Shown here piece after piece: positions 1 to 10,379 of a DNA stretch of 64,000 nt (positions are counted from its first letter, which is position 1; the number at the start of each line of letters is the position of its first letter). A program made the position numbers and the translations under genes. The DNA comes from Methylosinus trichosporium OB3b (GTDB lineage: Bacteria > Pseudomonadota > Alphaproteobacteria > Rhizobiales > Beijerinckiaceae): assembly GCF_002752655.1 (NCBI RefSeq), contig NZ_CP023737.1:1860001-1924000 (forward strand). Reading direction: 5' to 3'. A model generated the notes under the pieces. It was not told the DNA's origin. It ran no database searches and saw only the letters and a list, made by a program, of their open reading frames with translations.

Positions 1-2
1 GC

Positions 3-689
3 GACCTTCTGCGCTTCATCCACGAGCGTCTGAAGGAGACCGGCGTGCCGCCTTCCTTCGACGAGATGAAGGACGCGCTGGATCTGCGCTCGAAGTCGGG
101 CATTCATCGGCTGATCCTCGCTCTCGAGGAGCGCGGCTTCATCCGCCGCCTGCCCAACCGCGCCCGCGCGCTGGAAGTGCTGCGACTGCCCGAATCGGCG
201 ACGCCGCGCGCCGCCGCCCGCGGCGGCAAGTTCTCTCCCTCGGTCATCGAGGGAGCGCTCGGCCGCGTCCGTCCGATGGCCGAGCGCGCCGAGAGCGAGG
301 TCGATCAGCAGGTCGCCGTGCCGGTGATGGGCCGCATCGCCGCCGGCACGCCGATCTCGGCGCTGCAGAACCGCAGCCACACCATCTCCCTGCCGCCCGA
401 TCTGCTCGGCGGCGGCGAGCATTTCGCGCTCGAAGTGCGCGGCGATTCGATGATCGACGCCGGCATTCTGGACGGCGACATCGTCGTCGTGAAGAAGCAG
501 GACAGCGCCGACACCGGCGACATCGTCGTCGCCCTCATCGACGACGAGGAGGCGACGCTGAAGCGGCTGCGCAAGCGCGGCGCCTCGATCGCGCTGGAGG
601 CCGCCAATCCTGCTTATGAGACGCGCATCTTCGGACCCGACCGCGTGCGCATCCAGGGCCGCCTGGTCAGCCTGCTGCGCAAATACTGA
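3..689 (+). CDS. lexA: LexA repressor (5' end cut by window edge)
   Basis: SOS repressor and self-cleaving S24 peptidase. The frame is open to the left edge, and residues upstream of the GTG at 45 ([14 protein letters not shown]) are typical LexA, so the true start lies outside the window. The visible part has the winged-helix DNA-binding domain ([20 protein letters not shown]), a linker, the Ala-Gly cleavage site in [12 protein letters not shown], the catalytic serine in GDSMIDAGI and the catalytic lysine in ATLKRL. In alphaproteobacteria LexA binds GTTC/GAAC-N7 direct repeats, and two such sites occur at 18443-18476. Its own promoter is not in view. Confidence 0.97.
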   Translation, partial: DLLRFIHERLKETGVPPSFDEMKDALDLRSKSGIHRLILALEERGFIRRLPNRARALEVLRLPESATPRAAARGGKFSPSVIEGALGRVRPMAERAESEVDQQVAVPVMGRIAAGTPISALQNRSHTISLPPDLLGGGEHFALEVRGDSMIDAGILDGDIVVVKKQDSADTGDIVVALIDDEEATLKRLRKRGASIALEAANPAYETRIFGPDRVRIQGRLVSLLRKY

Positions 690-814
690 CGCAGCCGCCG
701 CAGCGGCGCCGCCACGATCTCGCCGCCCTTTTTCGCCATCGTCCGAGCTTCGAGAAACGGCGCGCCGTCGCTGTTCGCGCCGCGCGCGGCTCATCACTCG
801 GTCTGGACGGGATC

Positions 815-2719
815 ATGTCGCATTCGACCAGCCTTTCGCGCGAGCTCGATCGTCTGAGGACAGGCCTGCACCGCGGACGGCTCGCTCTGCTGGGGCTCTC
901 GCGCGGCTGGATCGCGGCGATGCTCGCCGCCGCCGTCCTCGCGCTCGCCGCGGCGATCGCGCCCTGGACCTTCTCGACCGGCGCCATGCTCGAGGAGATC
1001 GCCGGACAGATCGAGGCCTCTTCGGGATTGCGCGCCGCGGCCAAAGGCCGCTCGACCTTCTCGCTGCTGCCCAGGCCGCATATTGCGATAGACGACGTCG
1101 CCTTCGCCGATCCGAGCTTCGCTCTCACCATCGAGGCGGAGCGGCTGCGCGGCAATGTCCGTCTGCTGCCGCTGCTGACGGGTCGGCTGGAGCTCGCCAA
1201 CGCCGAGCTGCTGCGTCCGCGCATCCGCATCGCGCTCGACCGCAAGCCGATGACCGCGAGCGGCGCCGCGGCGCGCGCCGCCGCCGCGCGGCCGTCGACG
1301 CCGGAGGCCGAGACGGCCGATCGCGCCCCGCTCGGCTCCGTGGCCATCCTGTCCGGCGCCGTCGCCGTCGTCTTCGAGGACGGGCGCGAGGAACGGATCG
1401 ATATGATCGACGCCACGCTCGATTGGAGCTCTGTCGGCGCGCCGGCCACGCTCGACGCCGCCTTCTCCTGGCGCGGCGAGCGGCCGCGGGCGATGCTGTG
1501 GTTTCAAAAGCCGGGCGCGCTCCTGCGCGGCGAGGCCTCGCCGATGATGATGAGGATCGACTCCGTCAGCCTACGGATGGAGGCGGATGGCGTCGCTCAG
1601 AGCGGGCCCAAGCCGCGCTTCACCGGCCGCCTCTCGGCCTCCTCCCCGTCCTTGCGCGATGCGCTGCGGCTCGCCGACGTCTCGGCGCCCCTGCCCGGCC
1701 GGTTCGAGAATGTGCAGATCGCCGCCAAGGCGAGCGTCGGGCTGCGCGACTTCCAGCTCTCCGACCTGCATTTTTCCGCCGACGAGAATGATTTCGAGGG
1801 TGTCTTCGGACTGCGCCACGACGGCGACCGGCCGATCCTGCACGGCACGCTCGCCAGCAGCTTCGTCTCCCTGAAGCCGATGATCGCCGACGCTCCCGCG
1901 CTCATCGGACCGGACGGCCAGTGGAGCCGCGAGCCTTTCGTGCTGCCGGACATCAAAGGCGCCGATGTCGATCTACGGCTTTCGGCGGCGCGGGCCCGTC
2001 TGCTGCGGCTCAATATGGAGGATGCAGCGATCTCGCTGATGCTGCGCGCCGGCCGCATCGAGGTCGCGCTCACCGAGGCGCAGGCCTATAAGGGAACGAT
2101 CAAGGGTCGGGTCACGCTCGCCGCCAATGCGGCCGGGGTGCTGGAGCTGCACGCCAATGCGCAGACGCAGGCGGTCGACGCCGGCGCGCTCGCATGGGAT
2201 CTCGCCGCGCGGCCCGACCTCGGCGGCAATCTCGACGCCAACATCGTGCTCGACGCCGCCGGCGACAGCCCTGCGGAGATGATGCGCGCGCTCGACGGGC
2301 GCGCCAGCCTCGTCTTGAACGAAGGCGAGGTCGGCGGCATCGATCTCGAGCGGGCGCTACGGCGCGCCGACAAGCGCCCACTATCCAGCGCGCTCGACAT
2401 TCGTTCCGGACATACTCTGGTCGACCGCGCCGGCGCGACGATCAAGATCTCCAAAGGCGCCGCCGCAATCGAGGACGGCGAGGCCCATGGTCCGGGCTTT
2501 TCTCTCGCATTCGCAGGCTCGGCCCGCATCCCCGAGCGCGGTCTCGCGATCAAGGCCGAGGCGCGCGAGGCGGACGCCGCCGGCGCGCCACGCGACAATG
2601 GCGTGCAGCTCGGCTTCGAGCTCTCAGGCGCCTGGGACGAGCCCTCTTTCGCGCTCGACGCCGCGGCGCTGATCAAGCGCTCCGGCGCCGCCGCGCCGCT
2701 GCTGCCGCGGGAACGCTGA
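815..2719 (+). CDS. AsmA family envelope protein
   Basis: Membrane-anchored protein of the AsmA/TamB-like group, which influences outer-membrane assembly and lipid transport. One N-terminal transmembrane segment (about residues 30-50) follows a short basic cytoplasmic stretch. The AsmA-type beginning ([38 protein letters not shown]) and a long beta-rich periplasmic region follow. The C-terminal AsmA_2-like part (about 480-620) includes [20 protein letters not shown]. The 634-residue length fits the family. It stands 125 bp downstream of lexA with no obvious shared operon. Family assignment is firm; exact function is not. Confidence 0.85.
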   Translation: MSHSTSLSRELDRLRTGLHRGRLALLGLSRGWIAAMLAAAVLALAAAIAPWTFSTGAMLEEIAGQIEASSGLRAAAKGRSTFSLLPRPHIAIDDVAFADPSFALTIEAERLRGNVRLLPLLTGRLELANAELLRPRIRIALDRKPMTASGAAARAAAARPSTPEAETADRAPLGSVAILSGAVAVVFEDGREERIDMIDATLDWSSVGAPATLDAAFSWRGERPRAMLWFQKPGALLRGEASPMMMRIDSVSLRMEADGVAQSGPKPRFTGRLSASSPSLRDALRLADVSAPLPGRFENVQIAAKASVGLRDFQLSDLHFSADENDFEGVFGLRHDGDRPILHGTLASSFVSLKPMIADAPALIGPDGQWSREPFVLPDIKGADVDLRLSAARARLLRLNMEDAAISLMLRAGRIEVALTEAQAYKGTIKGRVTLAANAAGVLELHANAQTQAVDAGALAWDLAARPDLGGNLDANIVLDAAGDSPAEMMRALDGRASLVLNEGEVGGIDLERALRRADKRPLSSALDIRSGHTLVDRAGATIKISKGAAAIEDGEAHGPGFSLAFAGSARIPERGLAIKAEAREADAAGAPRDNGVQLGFELSGAWDEPSFALDAAALIKRSGAAAPLLPRER

Positions 2720-2792
2720 GCGCTCGCCTCCGGCGTCCGGCTCCTGTATAGATCGAGGGCGGGCGCTGGGCGCCGCGTGGGAGCAACGAGCC

Positions 2793-4172
2793 GTGACCAA
2801 TTGGACGCCGGGAAGTTGGCGGGAAAAGCCGATCGAGCAGACGCCGGTCTATGCGGATCAGGCGGCGCTCGCCGATGTCGAGCGCCAGCTCGCCGGCTTT
2901 CCGCCTCTCGTCTTCGCCGGCGAGGCCCGCAGCCTGAAGCGCTCGCTCGCCGAGGTCGCCGCGGGACGCGCCTTCCTGCTGCAGGGCGGCGACTGCGCCG
3001 AGAGCTTCAGCGAGCATTCGGCCGACAACATCCGCGATTTCTTCCGCGTCTTCCTGCAAATGGCGGTGGTGCTCACTTACGCCGCGGCGTCGCCCGTGGT
3101 GAAAATCGGGCGCATCGCCGGGCAATTCGCCAAGCCGCGCTCGGCGCCGATGGAGAAGCAGGGCGATCTCGAGCTGCCGAGCTATCGCGGCGACATCATC
3201 AACGATATCGAGTTCACCGCCGCGGCGCGCCGGCCGGACCCGCAGCGCCAGCTGATGGCCTATCGCCAGTCGGCGGCGACGCTGAACCTCATTCGCGCTT
3301 TCGCCACCGGCGGCTACGCCAATCTCGAGAATGCGCATCGCTGGATGCTCGGCTTCGTGCGCAACAGCCCGCTGTCGGAGCGCTATTCGCAGCTCGCCGA
3401 CCATATCAGCGAGACCTTGGGCTTCATGCGCGCCATCGGGCTCGACCCCGAGCATCATCCGGAGCTGCGGCAGACACAATTCTACACCTCTCATGAAGCG
3501 CTGCTGCTCGGCTATGAGCAGGCGCTGACCCGCGTCGACTCGCTCGAGGGCGGCTCCTTCGCGACCTCCGGCCATTTCCTGTGGATCGGCGACCGCACCC
3601 GCCAGCCGGACGGCGCCCATATCGAATACATCCGCGGCATTCAAAATCCCGTCGGCCTCAAATGCGGCCCGAGCTTGAAGCCCGACGCGCTGCTGCGCCT
3701 CATCGACGCGATCGATCCGCAGAACGAGCCGGGCCGGCTGACCCTGATCTGCCGCTTCGGCGCCGACAAGGCGGCCGAGGCGCTGCCGACGCTGCTGCGC
3801 GCCGTCTCGCGCGAGGGGCGCAATGTGGTGTGGTGCTGCGATCCCATGCATGGCAACACGATCAGCGCCGGCGGCCGCAAGACGCGGCCGTTCGACCGCG
3901 TGATGTCGGAGATCCGCAGCTTCTTCGAGGCCCATCGCGCCGAGGGGACCTACGCCGGCGGCATTCATCTCGAGATGACCGGCCAAGACGTCACCGAATG
4001 CATGGGCGGCGCGCGCGATATTTCCGAAACCGAGCTGCACAGGCGCTATGACACGACCTGCGACCCGCGCCTCAACGCCGAGCAGGCGATCGAGGTCGCT
4101 TTCCTCGTGGCCGAGCTGCTGAAGACCGAGCGCCTCGCCCGCGACGCCCGCAATCAGGCGGCGGCGGAGTAA
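2793..4172 (+). CDS. aroG: class II 3-deoxy-7-phosphoheptulonate (DAHP) synthase
   Basis: First enzyme of the shikimate pathway; condenses phosphoenolpyruvate and erythrose 4-phosphate. The protein (459 aa) is the plant/mycobacterial class II type: it opens with W-P-G-SWR-like residues ([16 protein letters not shown]) and carries [34 protein letters not shown] and CDPMHGNT, which hold metal and substrate ligands. The start is GTG at 2793, 73 bp after the AsmA-like gene. The alpha/beta hydrolase gene converges on it with a 3-bp gap. No separate regulatory domain is visible. Gene naming varies for class II enzymes (aroG/aroF/aroH). Confidence 0.95.
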   Translation: MTNWTPGSWREKPIEQTPVYADQAALADVERQLAGFPPLVFAGEARSLKRSLAEVAAGRAFLLQGGDCAESFSEHSADNIRDFFRVFLQMAVVLTYAAASPVVKIGRIAGQFAKPRSAPMEKQGDLELPSYRGDIINDIEFTAAARRPDPQRQLMAYRQSAATLNLIRAFATGGYANLENAHRWMLGFVRNSPLSERYSQLADHISETLGFMRAIGLDPEHHPELRQTQFYTSHEALLLGYEQALTRVDSLEGGSFATSGHFLWIGDRTRQPDGAHIEYIRGIQNPVGLKCGPSLKPDALLRLIDAIDPQNEPGRLTLICRFGADKAAEALPTLLRAVSREGRNVVWCCDPMHGNTISAGGRKTRPFDRVMSEIRSFFEAHRAEGTYAGGIHLEMTGQDVTECMGGARDISETELHRRYDTTCDPRLNAEQAIEVAFLVAELLKTERLARDARNQAAAE

Positions 4173-4175
4173 AAG

Positions 4176-5048
4176 TCAGCGTTCCGAATGTGCGGCGAGA
4201 AATCCCGCCGCTGCGGCGAGCGAGCGGCGCGCCTCGGGCATGAAGGCGGCGCCCATCTGCCAGCCATGCGGGACGACCGGCCAGATCGTCAGCCGCGCAT
4301 CGACGCCCGCCGCTAGGGCGCGCTCGGCGAGCCGACACGAATCGTCGAGCAGCAGCTCGTCGGCGCCCACATGCAGCAGCAGCGGCGGCAATCCCGCGAG
4401 CTCCCCATGGAGCGGCGAGGCGAGCGGGTCGCGCATGCTGGCGCGGCCGAGATATTGGCGCGCGGCGAGCTTCAAGGCGCGGCGCGTGAAGATCGGGTCC
4501 TTCTCCTCGTTTGCGCGGATCGAGGCGCCAGTCGCGGCAAGATCGGCCCAGGGCGAGAATAGCGCCAGAGCGCGAGGGAGCGGCGCGCCGCTCGCGCGGA
4601 GCCGCAGCGCGAGCGCGAGGGCGAGGCCGCCACCAGCCGAATCGCCGGCGAGCAAAATCCGCCCCCGCTCGCGCGCGATCGCCTCATAGGCCGCGGCGAC
4701 ATCGTCGAGGGCGGCCGGAAACACATGCTCCGGCGCCAGCCGATAGGCCGGCGCGAAAACATCGAAGCCCGCGCGCGCGAAAAAGCCGGTGAGCGGCCGG
4801 GCCCCGCGCGGCGAGCCGGCGAAAAAGGCGCCGCCATGCAGATAGAGCAGCGTCGCGATCGGCGCGCCGCTGGCGCGCGTCCATTCGCCGGGAAGCCGCG
4901 GGTCCGGCTCCCGCCGCGCTTTGTCCGGCCAGGGCCAACGCATGTCGAGCGCCCGCGCCGCGGCGTCGAGACCGAGCTCGCCGGAGAGGCGCGGACGCAG
5001 GCGCCGGCGCAGAAAGGCGCGCGCGAGATGCGCCGCGAGGCTGGCCAT
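4176..5048 (-). CDS. alpha/beta hydrolase, HSL/acetyl-esterase family
   Basis: Predicted carboxylesterase of the hormone-sensitive-lipase group. The oxyanion-hole motif HGGAFFAG is near residues 70-77, the nucleophile elbow GDSAGGG follows, then an Asp in ADELLLDD and His in VPHGWQM complete a plausible triad. No signal peptide is evident, so it is probably cytoplasmic. The length (290 aa) is normal. It is the last gene of a leftward set: the SEL1 protein ends only 2 bp upstream of its start. Substrate cannot be predicted. Confidence 0.85.
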   Translation of the reverse strand: MASLAAHLARAFLRRRLRPRLSGELGLDAAARALDMRWPWPDKARREPDPRLPGEWTRASGAPIATLLYLHGGAFFAGSPRGARPLTGFFARAGFDVFAPAYRLAPEHVFPAALDDVAAAYEAIARERGRILLAGDSAGGGLALALALRLRASGAPLPRALALFSPWADLAATGASIRANEEKDPIFTRRALKLAARQYLGRASMRDPLASPLHGELAGLPPLLLHVGADELLLDDSCRLAERALAAGVDARLTIWPVVPHGWQMGAAFMPEARRSLAAAAGFLAAHSER

Positions 5049-5050
5049 CG

Positions 5051-5908
5051 CTATTTCGCCGCGAGCCCCTGCAGCAGCGCGTCGAGCTTGGCGTCGACGA
5101 GTCCCGCCGAACGGGCGCGATTGTTCCAGCGCGCCGCCTCGATGAGATCCTTCTCGACGCCTACGCCCTCGGCGAGCAGCCGGGCGAGGCGATTTTGGGC
5201 GACGGCGTTACCGGCCTCGGCGGCGCGGCGCAGCAGCTTCACCGCGTCGGCGCGGTCGCGCGCGACGCCGGCGCCATTGAACTCCAGGATCGCGAGCTCG
5301 ACCATAGCGGCCGAATGGGCGGACGCCACGGCGCGGCGCAGCCATTGCGCCGCCTCCCCCGCATCCTGGCCGACGCCGCGGCCGCTCTTGTAGAGGAGGC
5401 CGAGCGCATAGGCGGCGTCGGCGTCGTCGAGCGCGGCGGCGCGGCGGAAAAAGCCGATGGCGCGAGGGAAGTCGGGCGCGCCGCCGTCATTCTCGAGCGC
5501 CAGTTCGCCGAGCAGATTGAGCGCCGCCGGATGGTTCTGCGCGGCCGCCTTCTCGAGATAGAAGCGGGCGTTGCCGCGATCCTTGGGCGTGTCGCGCCCG
5601 GTCAGCGTCGCCGCGCCGAAGAGATAGGCGGCGTCCTTGCCGCCGGCGTCGGCGGCGCGACGAAACCAGCGCATCGCCTCGGCCGGATCGCGCGCGACGC
5701 CGGCGCCGTCGAGATGCAGCCGGCCGATCAGGGTGAGGGCGGCGGCGTCCTTGGGATCGGCGGTAAGGCGCTTTCTCGCCTCGCCCATGGCGGCGACGTA
5801 ATCGCCGCGCTGAAAGGCGCCGAAGGCGAGATCGGGTCCGGACGGCGCTTGCGCATGAGCGGCGCCGGCCGTCAGCGCGCAGAGCAGAGCGGCGACAACG
5901 GCTCTCAT
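5051..5908 (-). CDS. SEL1-like/tetratricopeptide repeat protein, exported
   Basis: The chosen ATG at 5906-5908 gives a clear signal peptide (MRAVVAALLCALTAGAAHAQ) before a mature region starting APSGPDLAFGAFQRGDY. The rest is a run of about six SEL1 repeats with the recurrent pattern A-x-x-x-L-G-x-L/Y-x-x-G-x-G-V-x-x-D. SEL1 proteins are alpha-helical scaffolds for protein-protein interaction. The start codon overlaps the stop of the upstream ThiE-like gene by four bases (ATGA), so translation is probably coupled. A longer frame to 6091 exists but would overlap the ThiE-like gene heavily and lose the signal peptide at the N-terminus. Confidence 0.8.
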   Translation of the reverse strand: MRAVVAALLCALTAGAAHAQAPSGPDLAFGAFQRGDYVAAMGEARKRLTADPKDAAALTLIGRLHLDGAGVARDPAEAMRWFRRAADAGGKDAAYLFGAATLTGRDTPKDRGNARFYLEKAAAQNHPAALNLLGELALENDGGAPDFPRAIGFFRRAAALDDADAAYALGLLYKSGRGVGQDAGEAAQWLRRAVASAHSAAMVELAILEFNGAGVARDRADAVKLLRRAAEAGNAVAQNRLARLLAEGVGVEKDLIEAARWNNRARSAGLVDAKLDALLQGLAAK

Positions 5909-6507
5909 CGGGCGACGTCCTCCGCAGCGATGCGCGCGGCGGCCTCGCGCAGCGCTGCGGCCGGGCCGCGCGGATCGCTCCACGCCGCTTCGCCGATCAT
6001 CACGAATTCGGCGCCGGTGGCGGCCAGCGGCCCGACCTCCTCGAGCCGGCGGGCGAGGGCGACGCAGGGCGTCTCGAAAATCTCCGCCCACCAGGCGGCC
6101 CGCTCCAGCGTCTCGTCGAAATCGCCGTCGAACAGCAGATAATCGGCGCCGGCCTCGCCCGCGCGCATGGCGTCGTCGCGCGTCTCGAGGCCGCCGACGC
6201 CGACGATGAAATCCGGATGCAGGCGCTTCAGCTCGGCGGCGAGGCGCTTGTCGCCATAGGAAAAGTGCAGGCCATCCGCCCCGCAGCGGGCGACGCGCTC
6301 GCTCTCGCCCTCGAGCAGAAGGGCGATGTCACGCGGCTGGGCCAGCGCGGCGACGGCGCGAACGGCCTCGTCCGACGCTCCCTCGCCAAGCCGCAGCAGC
6401 AGGCTCGCGACCTCGGCCGCGTCCAGCGCCTCGCGCAGCGCGGGCAGGAAAGGATCGACGGCCGTGAGAAGCGGCGTCGCGAGATAGAGTCGGGCGGGCT
6501 CGGACAT
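5905..6507 (-). CDS. thiamine-phosphate synthase-like protein
   Basis: A 200-residue TIM-barrel protein resembling ThiE (thiamine phosphate synthase/TenI superfamily). It shows RLYLATP at the N-terminus, GADGLHFSYGD in place of the usual D-G-V-H-x-G motif, a GVGGLETRDDA strand-loop, and GAEFVMIGEAAW near the end. The classic phosphate and magnesium-binding residues are only partly recognisable, so it may be a divergent paralogue rather than the thiamine enzyme itself. It heads a tightly packed leftward set with the SEL1 protein and the esterase. Family call is good; biochemical role is uncertain. Confidence 0.7.
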   Translation of the reverse strand: MSEPARLYLATPLLTAVDPFLPALREALDAAEVASLLLRLGEGASDEAVRAVAALAQPRDIALLLEGESERVARCGADGLHFSYGDKRLAAELKRLHPDFIVGVGGLETRDDAMRAGEAGADYLLFDGDFDETLERAAWWAEIFETPCVALARRLEEVGPLAATGAEFVMIGEAAWSDPRGPAAALREAAARIAAEDVAR

Positions 6508-6703
6508 GGCTCTTCCTTAATCGCGCGCGCGGCGGGATTCAAACCGGGCCGAACGCTTAATTCTCACCTTTCTCGCCGTCGTCACACGCAGTGCGCGAGA
6601 CGCGAAAGCAAGGGCCGGGACTTGAAAGTGCGAGCGTCGCGCTTACGCCGGCTTAAGCCCTCATCCGCCAAACTCGGCGCGCAACCTCTTTTCGGAGTCC
6701 GCC

Positions 6704-8026
6704 ATGGCCGCCCCTCGTCCGACCGTCGTCATCTGCGTCGATCACGCCTTCGTCTCCGGCGGCCAGGCGAAGGTGGCGATCGAGAGCGCGCTCGGGCTCG
6801 CCGCCCATGGCGCGCGGCCAATTCTATTCGCCGCCGCCGCGCCCGTCGACGAGCGCCTGACCAAGGCCGGCGTCGAAATGGTCTGCCTCGATCAGCATGA
6901 CCTCCTCGGCAATCCCTCGCGCGCCGCCGCCGCCGTGCAGGGAACTTGGAATCTCGCCGCGGCCCGCGCGCTCGCCGATCTGTTGGCGCGGCTGCCACGG
7001 GACGAGACGATCGTGCATGTTCATGGCTGGGCCAAGGCGCTGTCGCCTTCCATCGCCGCGCCGATCCGCGCCTCCGGCCTGCCGGCGCTCTACACACTGC
7101 ACGAATATTTCCTGTTCTGTCCCAATGGCGGCTTTTATGATTATCAGACCAATGAGGTCTGCCATCGCACGCCGCTGTCGCCCTCCTGCTGGGCGACCCA
7201 TTGCGACAGCCGCAATTATCCGCGCAAGCTGTGGCGCAACGCCCGGCTCACCGTGGCGCAGCGCCTCGCGCGGCTGCCAGAGATTTTCTCGGACTATGTC
7301 TGCATCTCCGATTATCAGCAGCAGATCGTCGGCCCCTATCTGCCCAAGCGCGCGCGGCTGCACCGTGTCTCCAATCCGATCGATTGCGAGAACCTCGGGC
7401 GCAAGAGCGATCCGGCCACGGGCGATGTGATTTTCGTCGGGCGGCTCTCGGCCGAGAAGGGCGCCTTTCTGTTCGCCGAGGCGGCGGCGCGCGCCGGTCT
7501 GCGGCCGGCGTTCATCGGCGACGGGCCGATCGCCGATGAATTGCGGACGCGCTATCCGCAAGCCCGCTTTCTCGGCTGGCTGCCGCCGGATCGCGTGCGC
7601 GCCGAGATGCGCGCGGCGCGGGCGCTGGCGTTCCCCTCGCTCTGGTACGAGGGCCAGCCGCTCACCGTGCTGGAGGCCAAGGCCATGGGCACGCCGATCG
7701 TCGTCTCCGACATTTGCGCCGGCCGCGAGGAGGTCGAGGATGGCGTCGGCGGCCTCTGGTTTTCGAGCGGAGACGTCGACTCGCTGGAGGCGGCGCTGCT
7801 TCGGCTGAAGGACGACGCGCTGGTCGCGCGGCTCTCCGACGGCGCCTATGACGCCTTCTGGCGCGATCCGCCGACGCTGGACCGGCATGTGGAGCGCATT
7901 CTCGCGGTCTATGCCGAGGTGAGAGAGCGCAAGCGGGTCGAGAGGCGAGAAGAATGTTTGCAGAAAATGGCGCTTCCTTCTCCCGCTTTGCGGGAGAAGG
8001 TGGCCTCGCGCAGCGAGGTCGGATGA
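6704..8026 (+). CDS. glycosyltransferase family 4 protein with repeat-encoded tail
   Basis: GT-B fold glycosyltransferase of family 4. The N-terminal domain begins VVICVDHAFVSGGQAKVAIE, containing the donor-side glycine loop. The C-terminal domain has DVIFVGRLSAEKGAFLFAEA and an E-x7-E-type signature around PSLWYEGQPLTVLEAKAMGTP. The middle part contains an unusual Cys/His-rich stretch (CHRTPLSPSCWATHC). An AGGA-like site (tcggagtccgccATG) precedes the ATG. The last roughly 18 residues (ALPSPALREKVASRSEVG) are encoded by a dispersed palindromic repeat, so the original C-terminus may have been altered. Acceptor and pathway are unknown. Confidence 0.87.
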   Translation: MAAPRPTVVICVDHAFVSGGQAKVAIESALGLAAHGARPILFAAAAPVDERLTKAGVEMVCLDQHDLLGNPSRAAAAVQGTWNLAAARALADLLARLPRDETIVHVHGWAKALSPSIAAPIRASGLPALYTLHEYFLFCPNGGFYDYQTNEVCHRTPLSPSCWATHCDSRNYPRKLWRNARLTVAQRLARLPEIFSDYVCISDYQQQIVGPYLPKRARLHRVSNPIDCENLGRKSDPATGDVIFVGRLSAEKGAFLFAEAAARAGLRPAFIGDGPIADELRTRYPQARFLGWLPPDRVRAEMRAARALAFPSLWYEGQPLTVLEAKAMGTPIVVSDICAGREEVEDGVGGLWFSSGDVDSLEAALLRLKDDALVARLSDGAYDAFWRDPPTLDRHVERILAVYAEVRERKRVERREECLQKMALPSPALREKVASRSEVG

Positions 8027-8147
8027 GGGTCCCCGCCGAAAAGCCGCTTCGAATTCAAGGCTGAATGCTGAGCTGCCGCGCAATCCTGCGAGGCCCTCAT
8101 CCGACCCGGCTTCGCCGGGCCACCTTCTCCCGCGAGCGGGAGAAGGG
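7976..8147. repeat. dispersed palindromic repeat A, copy 1
   Basis: Two inverted arms (about 7976-8032 and 8093-8147) flank about 60 bp of unrelated sequence. Each arm is itself a hairpin: ccttctcccgctttgcgggagaagg in the left arm, with the outer ggtcggatgagggtcc paired to ccctcatccgacc in the right arm. The same arrangement recurs at 35694-35868. The left arm overlaps the 3' end of the glycosyltransferase gene and provides its stop region. REP/BIME-like element; no coding capacity of its own. Confidence 0.85.
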
Positions 8148-8171
8148 TGCGCGTCACCAGTCGGCTAAACT

Positions 8172-10379
8172 TCAACCCGCCGCCGACTCTCCCGGCTTCG
8201 GGCGGCTCGGCAGGCGGGCCAGCATGCCGAGCAGGGCGCGGTCGCTGAGCACCACCAGACGCTCGCGGCGGTCGAGCCATTCCACCGCCTCCTCCAAAGT
8301 CTCGGCGTCGGCGAGCTTGCCTTCGGCCATGGCGCGATCGGCGGAAATCTGGCCGCGCACGCGCGGCGGGCGAGCCGGCAGCCAGTCCTCGTGCAGCGCG
8401 CGAAGATCCGGATCGGCGTGGAGGGCGATGAGGCCATTCACCTCGTCCTGGCCGCCGCGGGCGAGCAGGCGGTGCAGCGCCCGGCCGCGCCGCGCGATCG
8501 GCGGCGTCGTCGTCTCCTCCGGCGTCACCAGCACGCCGGCGCGGCGGAACACGAGGCCGAGCCAGCGCTGGCCGGTGATCCAGGAGATGAAGATCGCCAG
8601 AATGAGGCCGGCGATGGTCGGCGACATCCAGGCGACGAGCGAAGGCGAGATCATGAGGCCGGCGACCAGGGTCAAGAGGCCGAGCGCGACATGCCATTGG
8701 TGGCGCTTGACGATGAATTTGAACGGCACCGAGCCGTCGTCGCGCCGCTGCGGGTCCCAGCCAGTGTCGAAGCCGAACAAAATATGGAAGACATGTCCGG
8801 TCTGGATCAGCATCATGATCGGCGCCAGCAGCGCCGACATCAGCACCTCGAACAGGGTCGAGACCAGCAGCATCAGCACGCCGCCGGAGCCACGCCGCGT
8901 CTCCTTGTCGACCATCGCCAATATGAGGCCGAAGCCCTTGGGCGCGAGCAGAATGGCCATGGTCAGCGCGAACAGCGCCAGCGAGCGCTCGGCGTCGAAG
9001 CGCGGCCATACCGGAAACAGCGTGAACTGCGAGGTGAAATACTCCGGCCGGAAATAGCTCGCCTGGAAAACGAGCGCGATGCCGACCAGCAGCTGGCAGA
9101 GCCACAGCGGCGAGGTGAGATAGCCGAAGATGCCGGTGAGGAAATGCTGGCGCGAGGCCCAATGGAAGCCGCGCGCCCAGAGCACTCGCGAATGCTGCAG
9201 ATTGCCCTGGCACCAGCGCCGGTCGCGGATCGAGAGGTCGATCAGCGACGGCGGGCTCTCCTCATAGGAGCCGCCCAGCGTCGGCATCATATAGACGGCG
9301 TAGCCGGCGCGGCGGATCAGCGCCGCCTCGACGAAGTCGTGGCTGAGGATGTGCCCGCCGAAGGGCGGACGGCCCTTCAGATCCGGCAAGCCGCAGTGAT
9401 GCGCGAAGGCCTCGGTGCGGATGATCGCGTTATGGCCCCAATAATTGCCGTCGCGCCCCATCCATTGCGACAGGCCGGCGGCGATGACGGGCCCATAGAT
9501 TCGGGCGGCGAACTGCTGAACGCGCGCGAACAGAGTGTTGCGGTTGATGATCAGCGGCAGCGTCTGGATGATGCCGGCGTCCGGGTCCGCCTCCATCGCC
9601 GCGGCGAGGCGCAGGATCGTCTCGCCCGCCATCAGGCTGTCGGCGTCTAGCACCACCATTTGCGGATAGGCGCCGCCCCAGCGGGTGACGAAATCGGCGA
9701 TATTGCCGGCCTTGCGACTGATATTCTTCTCGCGCCGGCGATAATAGACCCGCGCCTTGGGCCCGAGCCGGCGGCGCATCGCGACGAAGGCCCGCTCCTC
9801 GGCGATCCAAATGTCGGGATTGGTGGTGTCGGAGAGGAAGAACCAGTCGAAATGGTCGCCGAGGCCGGTCGCCTCGACATCCTGCAGAATCGCCTGCAGC
9901 GCGCCGAAGACGCGGCTCGGCGCTTCGTTGTAGATCGGCATCACCACTGCGGTGCGGGATTGCAGCCGCTCCGGCGCGGGCGGCGGCCGGCGCGACACGA
10001 GCAAAGTGAAGAAGCCGACGACGGCGCTGGCGAAGGCGAGCGCGATCCAGGAGAAGTTGAGGACGAACAGCGCCAGCAGCGCCCATTTCAGCGTCGTGAC
10101 GCCGCCGACGTCGATGACGCCATACATCTCGAGGCCGCCATAGACGGTGAGCGCCAGCCCGCCGCCGAAGGCGACGAGCCGCGAGATCCAGGGCGTGTAG
10201 CGCAGCTCCGGAGCGGCGAGGCGCCGGCGTTCGCGCGCGGCGAAGCGCCAGAGCTTCTGCGTCGGCATGTCGAGCCGCTGTTCCGGCGGCGTCGGCGGAG
10301 CGGCGGCCGGATCGGCGAGGCGGGGCGCGTCCTCGGGCGGCGGGAGCGGCTCGGCGAGTGTGAGGGCTAGAGCGTCCAT
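8172..10379 (-). CDS. opgH: glucans biosynthesis glucosyltransferase H
   Basis: Inner-membrane processive glucosyltransferase (GT2) making the beta-1,2 backbone of osmoregulated periplasmic glucans. The ATG at 10377-10379 gives MDALALTLAEPLPPPEDAP, 735 aa. After two transmembrane segments comes the catalytic domain: VVMPIYNEAPSRVFG, WFFLSDTTNPDIW, MVVLDADSLM, the GRDGNYWGHNAIIRTEAF region, and RDRRWCQGNLQH as the Q-x-x-R-W-equivalent. At least five further transmembrane segments follow in the C-terminal half. The start overlaps the end of opgG by 13 bp, so the two are co-transcribed and probably coupled. The frame remains open beyond this start into opgG but only as a shadow. Confidence 0.95.
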   Translation of the reverse strand: MDALALTLAEPLPPPEDAPRLADPAAAPPTPPEQRLDMPTQKLWRFAARERRRLAAPELRYTPWISRLVAFGGGLALTVYGGLEMYGVIDVGGVTTLKWALLALFVLNFSWIALAFASAVVGFFTLLVSRRPPPAPERLQSRTAVVMPIYNEAPSRVFGALQAILQDVEATGLGDHFDWFFLSDTTNPDIWIAEERAFVAMRRRLGPKARVYYRRREKNISRKAGNIADFVTRWGGAYPQMVVLDADSLMAGETILRLAAAMEADPDAGIIQTLPLIINRNTLFARVQQFAARIYGPVIAAGLSQWMGRDGNYWGHNAIIRTEAFAHHCGLPDLKGRPPFGGHILSHDFVEAALIRRAGYAVYMMPTLGGSYEESPPSLIDLSIRDRRWCQGNLQHSRVLWARGFHWASRQHFLTGIFGYLTSPLWLCQLLVGIALVFQASYFRPEYFTSQFTLFPVWPRFDAERSLALFALTMAILLAPKGFGLILAMVDKETRRGSGGVLMLLVSTLFEVLMSALLAPIMMLIQTGHVFHILFGFDTGWDPQRRDDGSVPFKFIVKRHQWHVALGLLTLVAGLMISPSLVAWMSPTIAGLILAIFISWITGQRWLGLVFRRAGVLVTPEETTTPPIARRGRALHRLLARGGQDEVNGLIALHADPDLRALHEDWLPARPPRVRGQISADRAMAEGKLADAETLEEAVEWLDRRERLVVLSDRALLGMLARLPSRPKPGESAAG

